DNA of 64,000 bases from an uncultured Atopobiaceae bacterium. GTDB taxonomy: Bacteria > Actinomycetota > Coriobacteriia > Coriobacteriales > Atopobiaceae. The first letter of the stretch is position 1. Each line of letters begins with the position of its first letter. The notes below the pieces were generated by a model that was not told the DNA's origin, searched no databases, and saw only the letters and a list, made by a program, of their open reading frames with translations. Shown here one piece after another: positions 34,005 to 43,211 of the stretch. Position numbers and translations under genes: made by a program. The stretch lies in the NCBI GenBank assembly GCA_910579165.1, contig CAJTTF010000002.1:311-64310 (forward strand), given 5' to 3'.

Positions 34005-35870
34005 CTAGCTATTGTTCTTATCTTTATTTGAGCAGATGCCATCTTGACAGGCTGTTTTGTTGAGTCGCTTTTCAAGGTAGAGCTGGGCATCTTTGTAACC
34101 GCGCTTGCGATAATAATTGCGTGCTCCAACAGATGAAATGACCCGAATATGCCTAAATCCTGCTTCTTGTGCTGCGCGTTCAGCCTCACGAAGAAGGGAG
34201 CCTCCAATGCCTCTATGTTGTCCGTTGGACTCGCTCTCCCCTACTCCAACAGCAACGCCATAGACGTGTAGCTCTCTAATCATGGCGGTTCGATCTGCTG
34301 CTGGCGTCTCCGGAAAGAGATTCCGCGCTTCCTCATTGGGTAGCGACAGTCTGCAAAATCCAAGGAGACTATTATCAGGGGTTGTCATTTGGATAAAACG
34401 TTCATCTGAGACGTTTGTACGATATCTAAACACTGACATTCCAAGAGAAGGTGCATTTCTCTGATGAATTTCGCGCATGCGGATCTCTTGAATGGGTTGA
34501 CTGGTTGTTTGAGAGCACTTCCGAGCTGATTTCTCGACCATCTGTCTCAAGTTTGTCTTTTTATTGCCCACGAGGATGTCGTTGGAAGGAATATCGCGAA
34601 TCATCCTAGAAATACGAGCGTATGGAGGAGTTGCAAGGATGTCTTGCGCGAGGGTATTGACGAGCTCTTCTATTGTGTAGGGGTGCCATACGCCATCCTT
34701 ATACAGCAACTCAAGCTTAGTCCCTGCAAGCAATGCACAGGGATAAAGCTTTATCTCGTCGGGAAGATACTTCTCGTTTGTTACCAGATTGCGATAGTCT
34801 GCAATATCTGCTGCTGGGTTTCCTTTTACGAGGTTAACCATAGCGTGCGCATGAATCTTAAACCCAAACAGACGCAACAGTGCAAAGGATCGTTCTAGAT
34901 GGTCCGTTGACGATTCGCGGGCATTAATCTCAAGAATCTCATTGCGCGTTGACTGAACGCCTATTTGTATTTTGGTCGCCCCAAGTCTCCTGAGAGAAGT
35001 GAGCACGTTTGGATCGATCTTGTCCGGTCGCGTTTCTAGAACGAGCCCCACGCATCTAGAAGAGCTTGTTTCATTGGCTTTTTGAGCATTTGTAACAGCT
35101 ACCCAAGAGGCCGTCTCATGCGCATTTTTTGAGTTCTGGTAAAGCCTATGCCAGGCGGTATTGTAGGATATGTTGTGCGCATTAATCTCTTTCTGGAGCA
35201 TTTCTCTCTGCTGCTTAAAGTTCTCGATGTTCTTATCTAAATAGAGTTCGCGATAGGCGCGCTCTGTATCGACACATTCGTTAGATGAAGTCCCAAAATC
35301 ATTCAGCGCATCAAAGCATCGTTTCACAAACCATCGTTGATAGGGCTCAGGATAGTCTGTCCACGTGCCACCTAAAACAATAAGTTCCACTTTGCCGGTA
35401 TCGTGGCCCATCTCGCGTAAAACTTCCAGGCGTTTATATACCTGGAGATAGGGATCAAACCAAAGGCGTTCTGCGCGCTGACAGGCGGGCTCGTTGTGAA
35501 TGTAGCTTTTTGGCATGCGAATATCATTGGGGCAGAAGACGCACGTACCCGAGCATGGAAAAGGTTTCGTAAGGACAGTCACTGTTGCAACGCCAGAGGC
35601 AGTCCGGATAGGCTTCGTTGTTAAGAGCTCTTCAAGGGTTTTAATCTCGACCTGAGAGAGGTTAAGAGATTTGAAAAATGTTGAATTTGCGCGCATCTCC
35701 TTGAGGAGAAAAGGCCATAGCTTTCTCTTTCCCACATGCGTTGAAACATCCTTGTTGCCCTTATTAGTAGCGCGCAGAAACTTCTGAATGATCTCTTGAG
35801 CTAAATCTGTTTGGAGCTTGGATTCATTGCTCCTAAGTAAACAAACAATGTGACGTATTACATCTTCCAT
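34005..35870 (-). CDS. elp3: Elp3-type tRNA uridine-34 modification enzyme (radical SAM plus GNAT)
   Basis: 621 residues with two catalytic domains. The radical SAM domain holds PCSGTCVFC (Cys106, Cys110, Cys113) and LVLETRPDKI. The C-terminal acetyl-CoA/GNAT domain holds HRGIGGSLLREAE and ends YYRKRGY. Elp3 uses acetyl-CoA and SAM radicals to add a carboxymethyl group to C5 of wobble U34. Eukaryotes need five more Elongator subunits; bacterial and archaeal enzymes work alone. The start codon lies 24 bp from that of a divergent methyltransferase gene. No MnmE/MnmG genes lie in the window. Confidence 0.92.
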   Translation of the reverse strand: MEDVIRHIVCLLRSNESKLQTDLAQEIIQKFLRATNKGNKDVSTHVGKRKLWPFLLKEMRANSTFFKSLNLSQVEIKTLEELLTTKPIRTASGVATVTVLTKPFPCSGTCVFCPNDIRMPKSYIHNEPACQRAERLWFDPYLQVYKRLEVLREMGHDTGKVELIVLGGTWTDYPEPYQRWFVKRCFDALNDFGTSSNECVDTERAYRELYLDKNIENFKQQREMLQKEINAHNISYNTAWHRLYQNSKNAHETASWVAVTNAQKANETSSSRCVGLVLETRPDKIDPNVLTSLRRLGATKIQIGVQSTRNEILEINARESSTDHLERSFALLRLFGFKIHAHAMVNLVKGNPAADIADYRNLVTNEKYLPDEIKLYPCALLAGTKLELLYKDGVWHPYTIEELVNTLAQDILATPPYARISRMIRDIPSNDILVGNKKTNLRQMVEKSARKCSQTTSQPIQEIRMREIHQRNAPSLGMSVFRYRTNVSDERFIQMTTPDNSLLGFCRLSLPNEEARNLFPETPAADRTAMIRELHVYGVAVGVGESESNGQHRGIGGSLLREAERAAQEAGFRHIRVISSVGARNYYRKRGYKDAQLYLEKRLNKTACQDGICSNKDKNNS

Positions 35871-35876
35871 AAAAAT

Positions 35877-35884
35877 AGTATAAC
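35877..35884. promoter_or_regulatory. Overlapping divergent -10 elements between elp3 and the methyltransferase gene
   Basis: Within only 24 bp between the two start codons lie TATACT on the minus strand (35877-35882) and TATAAC on the plus strand (35879-35884). Both would yield leaderless or nearly leaderless transcripts. -35 matches are weak on both sides, so the call is tentative. Polymerase could probably occupy only one direction at a time. Confidence 0.35.
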
Positions 35885-35894
35885 CTGATAGCCA

Positions 35895-36758
35895 ATGGAT
35901 TCAGCGAGCATACATACAGAAGAACCCAAGAAGCAGAAGTTCAAAGAAGGGTCGAAGCAGATGCGTGAGGAAACCCCTGCGCTCGAGAATTTCGTTAAGG
36001 ATCTCAACACCACATTCTACCGTTGTGTTTCTCAGAGCTTTTCTCAAACCAGATTGCGTCCGTGGAATGGCTGGGAAGAGATTCTGAAAGAAATTGAGGA
36101 TGTCTTCGACGCGCAAAACCACAACGTTCCCCCTGATGCGCTATCGATTATCGATTTTGGCTGCGGAAATGGCCGATTTGGCTTCTTTTTACAAAACGAA
36201 CTGCCCTTCCCTATTCACTACGTAGGAATTGACAACAACATTGCTCTTTTGGAAGAAGCCAAGACCAAATTGAGTGGTCAAGGGTTTGAAGTTGCTGATC
36301 TGACTTCTCCTCTGGAACTTGCACGTGTTAGAGGAGGTGTCAGGTTTGATATCGCCGCTTGCTTTGGTGTCTTTCATCACCTCTATGGCCAGAAGACAAG
36401 AGTTCATCTTCTCGATGAGATTCTTTCTGCGCTTAAGTCCCCCGGCCTGGCTTGTCTTTCGTTTTGGCAACCGCTCAACAATGCGCGGTATTTTGAGCAA
36501 TCACAGAAAAATATCGCGCTTCTTAGACGCTCTCATCCTCACATCCCTTTTGATGTATTTGGTACTCAGGATCTCTTTCTTTCTTGGCAAGAGAGACGCG
36601 ATGCGTTTCGCTTTGTTCATAGTTTTACAAAACAAGAGATTGTGGAGTTTCTTGCGACCGCTACCTCGATGTATCCGGATGTCAAAATACGCAGTATATT
36701 TAATACGAACGCTGGAAACGATACGGATAATACGTATGCAATTCTTCAGAAAGGATAA
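35895..36758 (+). CDS. SAM-dependent class I methyltransferase, Trm9-like candidate
   Basis: 287 residues. SAM motif I is IIDFGCGNGRFG (about residues 81-92), motif II is YVGIDNN, and the later CFGVFHHL and AALKSPGL-type segments follow the Trm9/ABH8 class pattern, in which HH follows a short strand. The N-terminal ~45 residues are a charged leader plus LNTTFYRCVSQSFSQTR, comparable to the Y-x-x-x-A/S-x-x-F-S-x-T-R segment at the start of Trm9 proteins. An ATG at 35961 with AGAAGGG upstream is an alternative start. Trm9 methylates the cm5U34 made by Elp3; divergence from elp3 supports that idea but does not prove it. Confidence 0.7.
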   Translation: MDSASIHTEEPKKQKFKEGSKQMREETPALENFVKDLNTTFYRCVSQSFSQTRLRPWNGWEEILKEIEDVFDAQNHNVPPDALSIIDFGCGNGRFGFFLQNELPFPIHYVGIDNNIALLEEAKTKLSGQGFEVADLTSPLELARVRGGVRFDIAACFGVFHHLYGQKTRVHLLDEILSALKSPGLACLSFWQPLNNARYFEQSQKNIALLRRSHPHIPFDVFGTQDLFLSWQERRDAFRFVHSFTKQEIVEFLATATSMYPDVKIRSIFNTNAGNDTDNTYAILQKG

Positions 36759-36760
36759 GC

Positions 36761-38023
36761 ATGCATCTTTATCATGGCACGTTTATTGATGCACCCGCCC
36801 AAGATGAACTGCGAGTACGTAAGGACCACTACCTCCTTGTAGAAGAGGGAGTTATTAAGGCTGTTTTTCACTACGTTCCAGAAAAATACGCAACTCTGCC
36901 GGTTACCACTCTGGCGGGAACTTTTTGTATTCCGGGCCTTGTGGACCTCCATCTTCATGCTTCACAGCTTGCGCTCTGTGGCATCAACATGGACCTTGAG
37001 TTGCTCCCTTGGCTACAGTCTTACATCTTTCCTGAGGAAGCACGCTTCGCTTCAGAGGAATATGCGGATCAGCTCTATGCTCACTTTTCAAATGCACTGC
37101 TCAAGAGCCCAACTGCACGAGCCTGTATTTTTGCCACAATTCATTCCAAAGCGACACTTTTGCTTATGGACAAGCTTGAAAAGAGCGGACTCATCACATA
37201 CGTGGGCAAAGTGAACATGAATCAGAATGCCATACCTGAGCTTGAGGAGGATGATCGCGCAGCTCGGGATACGAGAGCCTTTATCGAAGCGGCTGTCGAG
37301 AAGTATCAACACACCCTCCCTATCATCACGCCTCGCTTTGTTCCTTCTTGTACAAAGGAGCTCTTGTCTGTACTCGGAGAGCTTGCTGAGGAATATGATC
37401 TTCCCGTTCAGTCTCATATTTCAGAAAATAAGCGAGAGATAGCTTGGGTTAAGGAGCTTCTTTTTCCTCAAGCAAGCTGCTACGGTGCTGTGTATGCGAG
37501 CTTTGGCCTTTTTGGAGGCAAGAGAAAAACAGTTATGGCGCATGCCGTGCACTGTACGGAGGCAGAGATTGATCTTATACGGGAACGAGGCGTTTATCTA
37601 GCTCATTGTGCCGATTCAAACATTAATCTCGCGAGCGGAATCGCCCCCATACAGCGCTATCTTAAAGAAGGCTTACGCGTTGGCATTGGAACAGATATTG
37701 CAGGCGGCTCGCAACTCTCCATGTTTCGCGCTGTGTGTGACACTATACGCGTTTCAAAGCTTCTTGCAGAACGCATGGACGATACGTCTGTCATCGTTAC
37801 GTTCCCAGAAGCCTTCCACGCTGCGACCAAAACGGGCGGTTCGTTCTTTGGAAAGGTGGGCATCTTTGACGAAGGGTACGAATTTGATGCACTTAGTATC
37901 AACGATGATACGTTGATTATCGGCTCACCGGGGACGTTCGAACAACGAGTTGAACGCGTCTTTTATTTGGGGAACAATGAAGCTATTGTCTCCAAATTCG
38001 TTGGTGGAAAACAGCTCTTTTAA
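36761..38023 (+). CDS. guaD: Guanine deaminase-like amidohydrolase
   Basis: 420 residues. Metal ligands of the amidohydrolase family are present: HLHAS near residue 65, QSHISE, MAHAVHCTE and GIGTDIAGGS with the catalytic Asp. The order and spacing fit guanine deaminase, which turns guanine into xanthine. Starts 2 bp after the methyltransferase stop, so the two are co-transcribed. Related amidohydrolases act on other purine or triazine rings, so the exact substrate carries some doubt. Confidence 0.88.
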   Translation: MHLYHGTFIDAPAQDELRVRKDHYLLVEEGVIKAVFHYVPEKYATLPVTTLAGTFCIPGLVDLHLHASQLALCGINMDLELLPWLQSYIFPEEARFASEEYADQLYAHFSNALLKSPTARACIFATIHSKATLLLMDKLEKSGLITYVGKVNMNQNAIPELEEDDRAARDTRAFIEAAVEKYQHTLPIITPRFVPSCTKELLSVLGELAEEYDLPVQSHISENKREIAWVKELLFPQASCYGAVYASFGLFGGKRKTVMAHAVHCTEAEIDLIRERGVYLAHCADSNINLASGIAPIQRYLKEGLRVGIGTDIAGGSQLSMFRAVCDTIRVSKLLAERMDDTSVIVTFPEAFHAATKTGGSFFGKVGIFDEGYEFDALSINDDTLIIGSPGTFEQRVERVFYLGNNEAIVSKFVGGKQLF

Positions 38024-38448
38024 CTCATGAGAAGCGCATAAAACATGGCAAGTGGCACCATGTTTCCCACGTAGATTCCGCAGCCAAAAAGAAGAGCACC
38101 AGAAAGCAGAAGAAGCCATCCTCCCCTATTACGAGAACGCTGTTCTAATGCATTGATGTCTGAATGCATCAGTCTTTTCTCGTGTTTTTCGTAATGCAAC
38201 CCTAGCTCAAATCCTAAAAAGAGCCAAGCTGCAATGCCAAAACAGGTAGTACTAGCAATGAGTAGAAGACAGGAGATTGCCGATACTCCCCACAGAATGC
38301 ACTCAATAGCATCTGCCAAGGAGAGAGCTGCTGCAATAAGAGGAAGTAGAACCTTTGCTATTTTTGCGCCAACGTGCGTGCGCTTATGACCTCGTTTTGG
38401 CCGCGTGGATTCACTACAATGTTTCTCGGTATGGTTTCCTTGCGTCAT
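38020..38448 (-). CDS. Small membrane protein of unknown function
   Basis: 142 residues. A basic, hydrophilic N terminus of about 28 residues precedes two hydrophobic stretches (about 30-50 and 51-80), then a charged loop with HYEKHEKR, and a final pair of hydrophobic segments. No family recognised. The gene converges on guaD and overlaps its last few bases. The start codon at 38448 has a GAAACC-type weak upstream region. No neighbours on the same strand. Confidence 0.6.
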   Translation of the reverse strand: MTQGNHTEKHCSESTRPKRGHKRTHVGAKIAKVLLPLIAAALSLADAIECILWGVSAISCLLLIASTTCFGIAAWLFLGFELGLHYEKHEKRLMHSDINALEQRSRNRGGWLLLLSGALLFGCGIYVGNMVPLAMFYALLMS

Positions 38449-38587
38449 ATGCGTGAGTCATTTCGTTGTTTGATTTGTAATGCGTCTTCCTACTCAGTGT
38501 AGACATTCCGGCCTTGTCGCTTTCACAAACGTGCTGAGGATTACGTGTGTTTGACGATAGAAAATATGATACAGTTAAGCATGGTGT

Positions 38588-38664
<77 letters not shown>

Positions 38665-38751
38665 CTGTTTTCTCGTGCGCATGTCGTCATGCGTTTCTTT
38701 TTTTCTGCTCTCTATGTCGACGTCTCTCATAGGCGGCATAGGTAATAGATG

Positions 38752-40512
38752 CTAAAACGTTGCCTTTTCTTCTGCTTCTGATGTCTTCCATTGAGATTCA
38801 TAAAGCTCCCGATAAAACCCTCCTGCGCGAATTAACTCCTCGTGATTTCCTCGTTCAACAATTTTTCCGTCCTTCATCACTAAGATGCAGGTCGCATTTC
38901 TAATTGTTGAGAGCCGATGTGCAACGATAAGCGAGGTTCTGCCTTTAATCATTGTATCGAAAGCATCTTGGACGAGCACTTCGGTGCGCGTATCGATTGA
39001 GCTTGTGGCTTCATCAAGAAGGAGAATCGAGGGATTCTGTAGCATGGTCCGTGCAATGCAAAGCAATTGACGTTGCCCTTCGGAAAGAGAGCCTCCCCCT
39101 GGCCCCAAAACGGTATTGTAGCCATCAGGAAGTTGTTGAATGAAACTCTCCGCATACGCTGAGCGAGCTGCTTCTTTGACATCTTCATCATTGGCATCGG
39201 GATTGCCATATCGTATGTTTTCAAGGATGCTTCCCTCAAACAGCCATGTATCCTGAAGCACCATCCCAAAGGCTTTCCGAAGCGATGTTCGGGCCACGAG
39301 GCGCGTATTGAGGCCGTCTACCGTAATTTCGCCCTCATCAATATCATAGAAGCGAAGGAGTAAATTGATAAGCGTCGTCTTTCCGCATCCCGTAGGACCC
39401 ACAAGAGCAATTTGTTCTCCCTGACCAATAGAGAAGGACAGGTTCTCAATGAAGGGCTTAGTGGGGCTATAAGAGAAGTCAACCGCATTAAATGCAATAT
39501 CCCCTTTTATAAGAGACGGCAGCTTTAAAGCATCTGGCGCATCAGGAATTTCATCAGCAGCGTCGAGAAGTGCAAATATGCGCGCTGCAGATGCGGTAGC
39601 AGTTTGCATTTGTGCCACAACACTTGTGATGTCATTGAAGGGCTTAGTGTATTGAGTCGTATAAGAGAGAAAGCTCTGTATTCCGCCAATAGTGAGCGTT
39701 GAGGGAACTCCGGTAAGTACGGCGGTACATCCCACGAGGGCTACGACGGCATAGATAATATTATTTGCAAAACGCGTCCCGGGGTTAGAAAGCGAGGAAG
39801 CGAATTGGGCCTTTTCTCCTACGGTATACAGCTCATCATTCAACGCTTTAAAGCCATCTGTTGCTACGTCGTTATAGCTAAAGAGAGAAATGAGCTTCTG
39901 GTTCTGAATATGCTCCTGAATATAAGCGCCCAATGAACCCTGTAGGGCTTGTTGTGAACCAAAACTCTTTTGAGACGCACGCGTTATTGCCCACGCAACG
40001 CCTATGGAGACTGGAGAAAGAAAGACGACAATGAGTGCGATGGGAGGACTGATAAAGAACATAAAAATCAGCGTTCCCAATACGGTAAGCGCACCTGTCA
40101 TAAGCTGTTGAAGCGCTTGATATAGACCATCGCTTACGGTATCACAGTCGTTCACGATACGGCTTACAATATCTCCATGCGCATGCGTATCTAGGTACGA
40201 AAGAGGCAGGTGTTGAAGCTTATTAAAGCACGCATCGCGTAGGCGCCTCGCTGTAGCAAAGGATAGGCGCCCAGAAGTGATAACAACCTCTGCCTGAAAT
40301 ATCACGACCAGAACAATAGAGATCACCATAGTCAAGATGGTTTTTCCTAGTCTCATCCAGTTGATGTTTGCAGGATTAATCAAGGTATCAATGGCGCTAC
40401 CAATGAGAACTGGGATAAGAAGCATGAAAAACACTGCTATCAAGGCGCCAATAAAGGAAGCCATGAGAAGGCCTCTTTGGGGCTTAATGAAACTGAAGAC
40501 TCTCCAAATCAT
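38752..40512 (-). CDS. ABC exporter half-transporter, catalytically complete subunit
   Basis: 586 residues: six TM helices, then an ATPase domain with Walker A GPTGCGKTT, Walker B SILLLDEATSSID with the catalytic Glu, and H-loop VAHRLST. The signature is LSEGQ rather than LSGGQ. The ATG at 40512 overlaps the stop of the preceding exporter gene as ATGA, so translation is coupled; the longer frame to 40569 lies inside that gene. With its partner it should form a heterodimeric multidrug- or lipid-type exporter of the TM287/288 or BmrCD kind. Confidence 0.93.
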   Translation of the reverse strand: MIWRVFSFIKPQRGLLMASFIGALIAVFFMLLIPVLIGSAIDTLINPANINWMRLGKTILTMVISIVLVVIFQAEVVITSGRLSFATARRLRDACFNKLQHLPLSYLDTHAHGDIVSRIVNDCDTVSDGLYQALQQLMTGALTVLGTLIFMFFISPPIALIVVFLSPVSIGVAWAITRASQKSFGSQQALQGSLGAYIQEHIQNQKLISLFSYNDVATDGFKALNDELYTVGEKAQFASSLSNPGTRFANNIIYAVVALVGCTAVLTGVPSTLTIGGIQSFLSYTTQYTKPFNDITSVVAQMQTATASAARIFALLDAADEIPDAPDALKLPSLIKGDIAFNAVDFSYSPTKPFIENLSFSIGQGEQIALVGPTGCGKTTLINLLLRFYDIDEGEITVDGLNTRLVARTSLRKAFGMVLQDTWLFEGSILENIRYGNPDANDEDVKEAARSAYAESFIQQLPDGYNTVLGPGGGSLSEGQRQLLCIARTMLQNPSILLLDEATSSIDTRTEVLVQDAFDTMIKGRTSLIVAHRLSTIRNATCILVMKDGKIVERGNHEELIRAGGFYRELYESQWKTSEAEEKATF

Positions 40513-42248
40513 GCGAGAATCTCCTCTTCGCGTAGCTGCGTTCTGCAGATTTCGAGGTAGAGTGGACATGTTTTCACAAGATCTTGATGAGTGCCGTATC
40601 CAACCATGTTTCCCTTATCAAGTACGAGGATTTTATCGGCATCTCGAACCGTCGCAACGCGTTGCGATATGAGGATGGTCGCAAGCTGCGAAGAGAGGCT
40701 TTTTAGCGCCTTTCTAAGGGCGGCATCCGTTGCATAATCTAGAGCGGAAGCCGAGTCATCTAGAACCAAAAGATTGGGTTTGCCTACTAAAGCGCGAGCA
40801 ATAGTAAGGCGTTGACGCTGCCCTCCCGAAAAATTCTTACCGTCAACGCTAACTGCGGCTTCGAGCTGTCCGTCTTTTTGCTTAACGAAATCTGTTGCTT
40901 GTGCAATCCTGAGAGCTTCCCAAAGTTCTTTATCGGTTGCTTCGGCATTGCGCCAGGTAAGGTTTTCTCGAATCGTGCCCGAAAGAAGCGAAGCGTGCTG
41001 CGGGACAAAACCGATGTGTTCGTGTAGTGACCCCTGGCTAATTGATGCCGCGTTAATACCCTCGAATGATACGGTTCCCTGAGTAGGTTCAAGCATACGA
41101 GGTATTAGATTGGCAAGCGTGGATTTACCAGACCCCGTACCGCCAATAATGCCCAATTGCTCCCCTCTTTGAAGAGAAAAACTGATGTTGTTCAGGGCGT
41201 TAACGTTTGCTCCTGGATAGGAAAAGGAGACATCTAGAAATTTAAGCTGTGCTTCACTGGTATGTGCAGACATAGGAAGAGCATCTCCTCCCCTGTCTAC
41301 GGAGGGTTTCCAATCCAAAACAGCATTGATCCTTTGTGCTGAGGCTTCTGCACGCGTAAATATGACTACGAGATTAGCAACGTAAGCGATGGAGACGAGC
41401 AGCTGATTCAAATAACCAATGAAGGCCATGACTTGACCGGGCTGAAGAGAGCCCGCTTCTACCTGCATTGCGCCCAGCCACAAGATGAAACAAATACCTC
41501 CATTAATGACAAGAAAGGTGGTCGGGTTAAGAATGGCAGAAAGACCAGCAGCATAGGTCCCAGAACGCGCTAGTTCCGCCGTTGCTTCCTCAAAGCGCTT
41601 AGACTCGATTTTTTCTCGGCAAAAAGCCCTTATGACGCGCACGCCTGAGAGGTTTTCAGATACGAGAAGTCCAACCTTATCGAGCCACATCTGCATCGCC
41701 TGAAAGAAGGTGACTTGACGCTTCATAATCAAATAGAACACGAGAGCAATGACAGGCAGGCAAATGAGAAATATGAGCCCGAGAGTGGGGCTTAAGACGA
41801 GCGCGCAAACAATGGCTCCCACAGCCAGGATTGGCCAGCGAATGACTTGTCGTATTAGCATTGCGCAGGCAAGTTGAATCTGATTTGTGTCGTTTGTGAT
41901 ACGTGTAAGCAAAGAGGAGTGGCCAAAGCTATCCAAATCTTGAAAAGACAGGCGGTTAACGTGGATAAAGAGCGCCTCCCTAATATGCGTACCTATCCCC
42001 TGGCTCGTTATAGATGCCATTTTTTGCGTTACGAGTGTAAATAGAATGCCAAGTATGGCAAAGAGAATTAGAAGACCCCCACCAGCAAAAAGAACATGTA
42101 CGTCGTTTGAAACAACACCTGCATCAATCATCCATGCAATAACGAGCGGGGTAAGAAGGTCAAAGATAACCTCCACTACCTTTGCAATGGGTCCTAGAGT
42201 AAGGAATGCCTTGTAGGGACCGAAGAATCTGCGAGCAAGTTGAAGCAT
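40509..42248 (-). CDS. ABC exporter half-transporter, subunit with degenerate ATPase site
   Basis: 579 residues with six TM helices and an ATPase domain. Walker A GGTGSGKST and signature FSGGQ are normal. Walker B reads LLVLDDSASALD, with Asp in place of the catalytic Glu, and the H-loop reads LISQRVAT, with Gln for His. In heterodimeric exporters such as TM287/288 one subunit has exactly this non-catalytic pattern while the partner supplies the working Glu and His. It is the upstream gene of the pair. Substrate unknown. Confidence 0.93.
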   Translation of the reverse strand: MLQLARRFFGPYKAFLTLGPIAKVVEVIFDLLTPLVIAWMIDAGVVSNDVHVLFAGGGLLILFAILGILFTLVTQKMASITSQGIGTHIREALFIHVNRLSFQDLDSFGHSSLLTRITNDTNQIQLACAMLIRQVIRWPILAVGAIVCALVLSPTLGLIFLICLPVIALVFYLIMKRQVTFFQAMQMWLDKVGLLVSENLSGVRVIRAFCREKIESKRFEEATAELARSGTYAAGLSAILNPTTFLVINGGICFILWLGAMQVEAGSLQPGQVMAFIGYLNQLLVSIAYVANLVVIFTRAEASAQRINAVLDWKPSVDRGGDALPMSAHTSEAQLKFLDVSFSYPGANVNALNNISFSLQRGEQLGIIGGTGSGKSTLANLIPRMLEPTQGTVSFEGINAASISQGSLHEHIGFVPQHASLLSGTIRENLTWRNAEATDKELWEALRIAQATDFVKQKDGQLEAAVSVDGKNFSGGQRQRLTIARALVGKPNLLVLDDSASALDYATDAALRKALKSLSSQLATILISQRVATVRDADKILVLDKGNMVGYGTHQDLVKTCPLYLEICRTQLREEEILA

Positions 42249-42263
42249 TCCGAGATGGTTTTT

Positions 42264-43160
42264 CTAGGCCGATATGACTTGTTTATCCATGAGGAACGAC
42301 TGCAGTTCCTCGAGAGGCTCACCCGAAATCATTTTGTGAAGAAGCTCAATTTCAACTGCATAGCCATCGAAATCATTGGGTGTCTCTAATATGAAGGGTA
42401 GATTGGAAACACGAGGGTTGCACACAATCTGTTTGATAGCCTCCAGACCAATCGTACCGTGCCCCAGTCTCTCGTGGCGATCCTTTTTGGAGCCGCACGT
42501 ATTCTTTGAATCATTGAGATGAATGGCGCACAAGCGTGAAGGACCACAGACTGCCTCAAGCTCATTAAGGACGCTATCAAAATCAGTAGCAATGCTCATT
42601 CCTGCATCATGCGTATGACAGGTATCGAGGCAAATACCAATGCGATCATCATGGGTAACGCCATCGATGATTTGTTCGAGTTCGTCAAAATTTGAACCAA
42701 TTTCCGTGCCTTTACCTGCCATTGTTTCAAGGAGCACAATCGTCTTTTGATTCGGTTGAATAATATCGTTCAGGGCATCAATAATCTTGTTTATTCCAAT
42801 GTGTCTCCCCTGCCCCGTGTGTGCACCGGGATGAAAATTGTAATAAACGGGATGTTTTGCGGCGATAATTTCAAGACGGTCGATGTCCTCGCGCATATTG
42901 TTGAGGCTTCTTTCGCGGATGCCTTCAGCTTGCGCAGCAAGATTGTAAACGTAGGGCGCATGCGCCACGAGAGGACCAAAATGGAAATCATGAAGATGCT
43001 GTAAGAGTTTGTCGATGTCGTCCATATCAAGCGTGCGCAGGGATCCGCCCCTAGGCGGACGTGGAAAGAAGGCAAACGTATCAGCGTTTGCATCGTGTGC
43101 GACGAGTGGCATATTTGCCCAGCTACCAGAAGTACTTACATGCCATCCAAAGTAAGCCAT
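42264..43160 (-). CDS. nfo: Endonuclease IV-type AP endonuclease
   Basis: 298 residues from the ATG at 43160, with AAGGA upstream. Zinc-site segments of the endonuclease IV family are present: GWHVSTSGS, VAHAPYVYNLA, NFHPGAH, LLETMAGKG, CLDTCHTHDAG, HLNDSKN with the following DRHERLGHG, and ILETPND. It cleaves DNA at abasic sites in base-excision repair. It lies 16 bp upstream of the exporter pair on the same strand, a link without obvious meaning. Confidence 0.92.
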   Translation of the reverse strand: MAYFGWHVSTSGSWANMPLVAHDANADTFAFFPRPPRGGSLRTLDMDDIDKLLQHLHDFHFGPLVAHAPYVYNLAAQAEGIRERSLNNMREDIDRLEIIAAKHPVYYNFHPGAHTGQGRHIGINKIIDALNDIIQPNQKTIVLLETMAGKGTEIGSNFDELEQIIDGVTHDDRIGICLDTCHTHDAGMSIATDFDSVLNELEAVCGPSRLCAIHLNDSKNTCGSKKDRHERLGHGTIGLEAIKQIVCNPRVSNLPFILETPNDFDGYAVEIELLHKMISGEPLEELQSFLMDKQVISA

Positions 43161-43211
43161 TACCAATCCTTATCATCCTTAAAACACATTACGCCGATGA
43201 ATTCCGTATTA

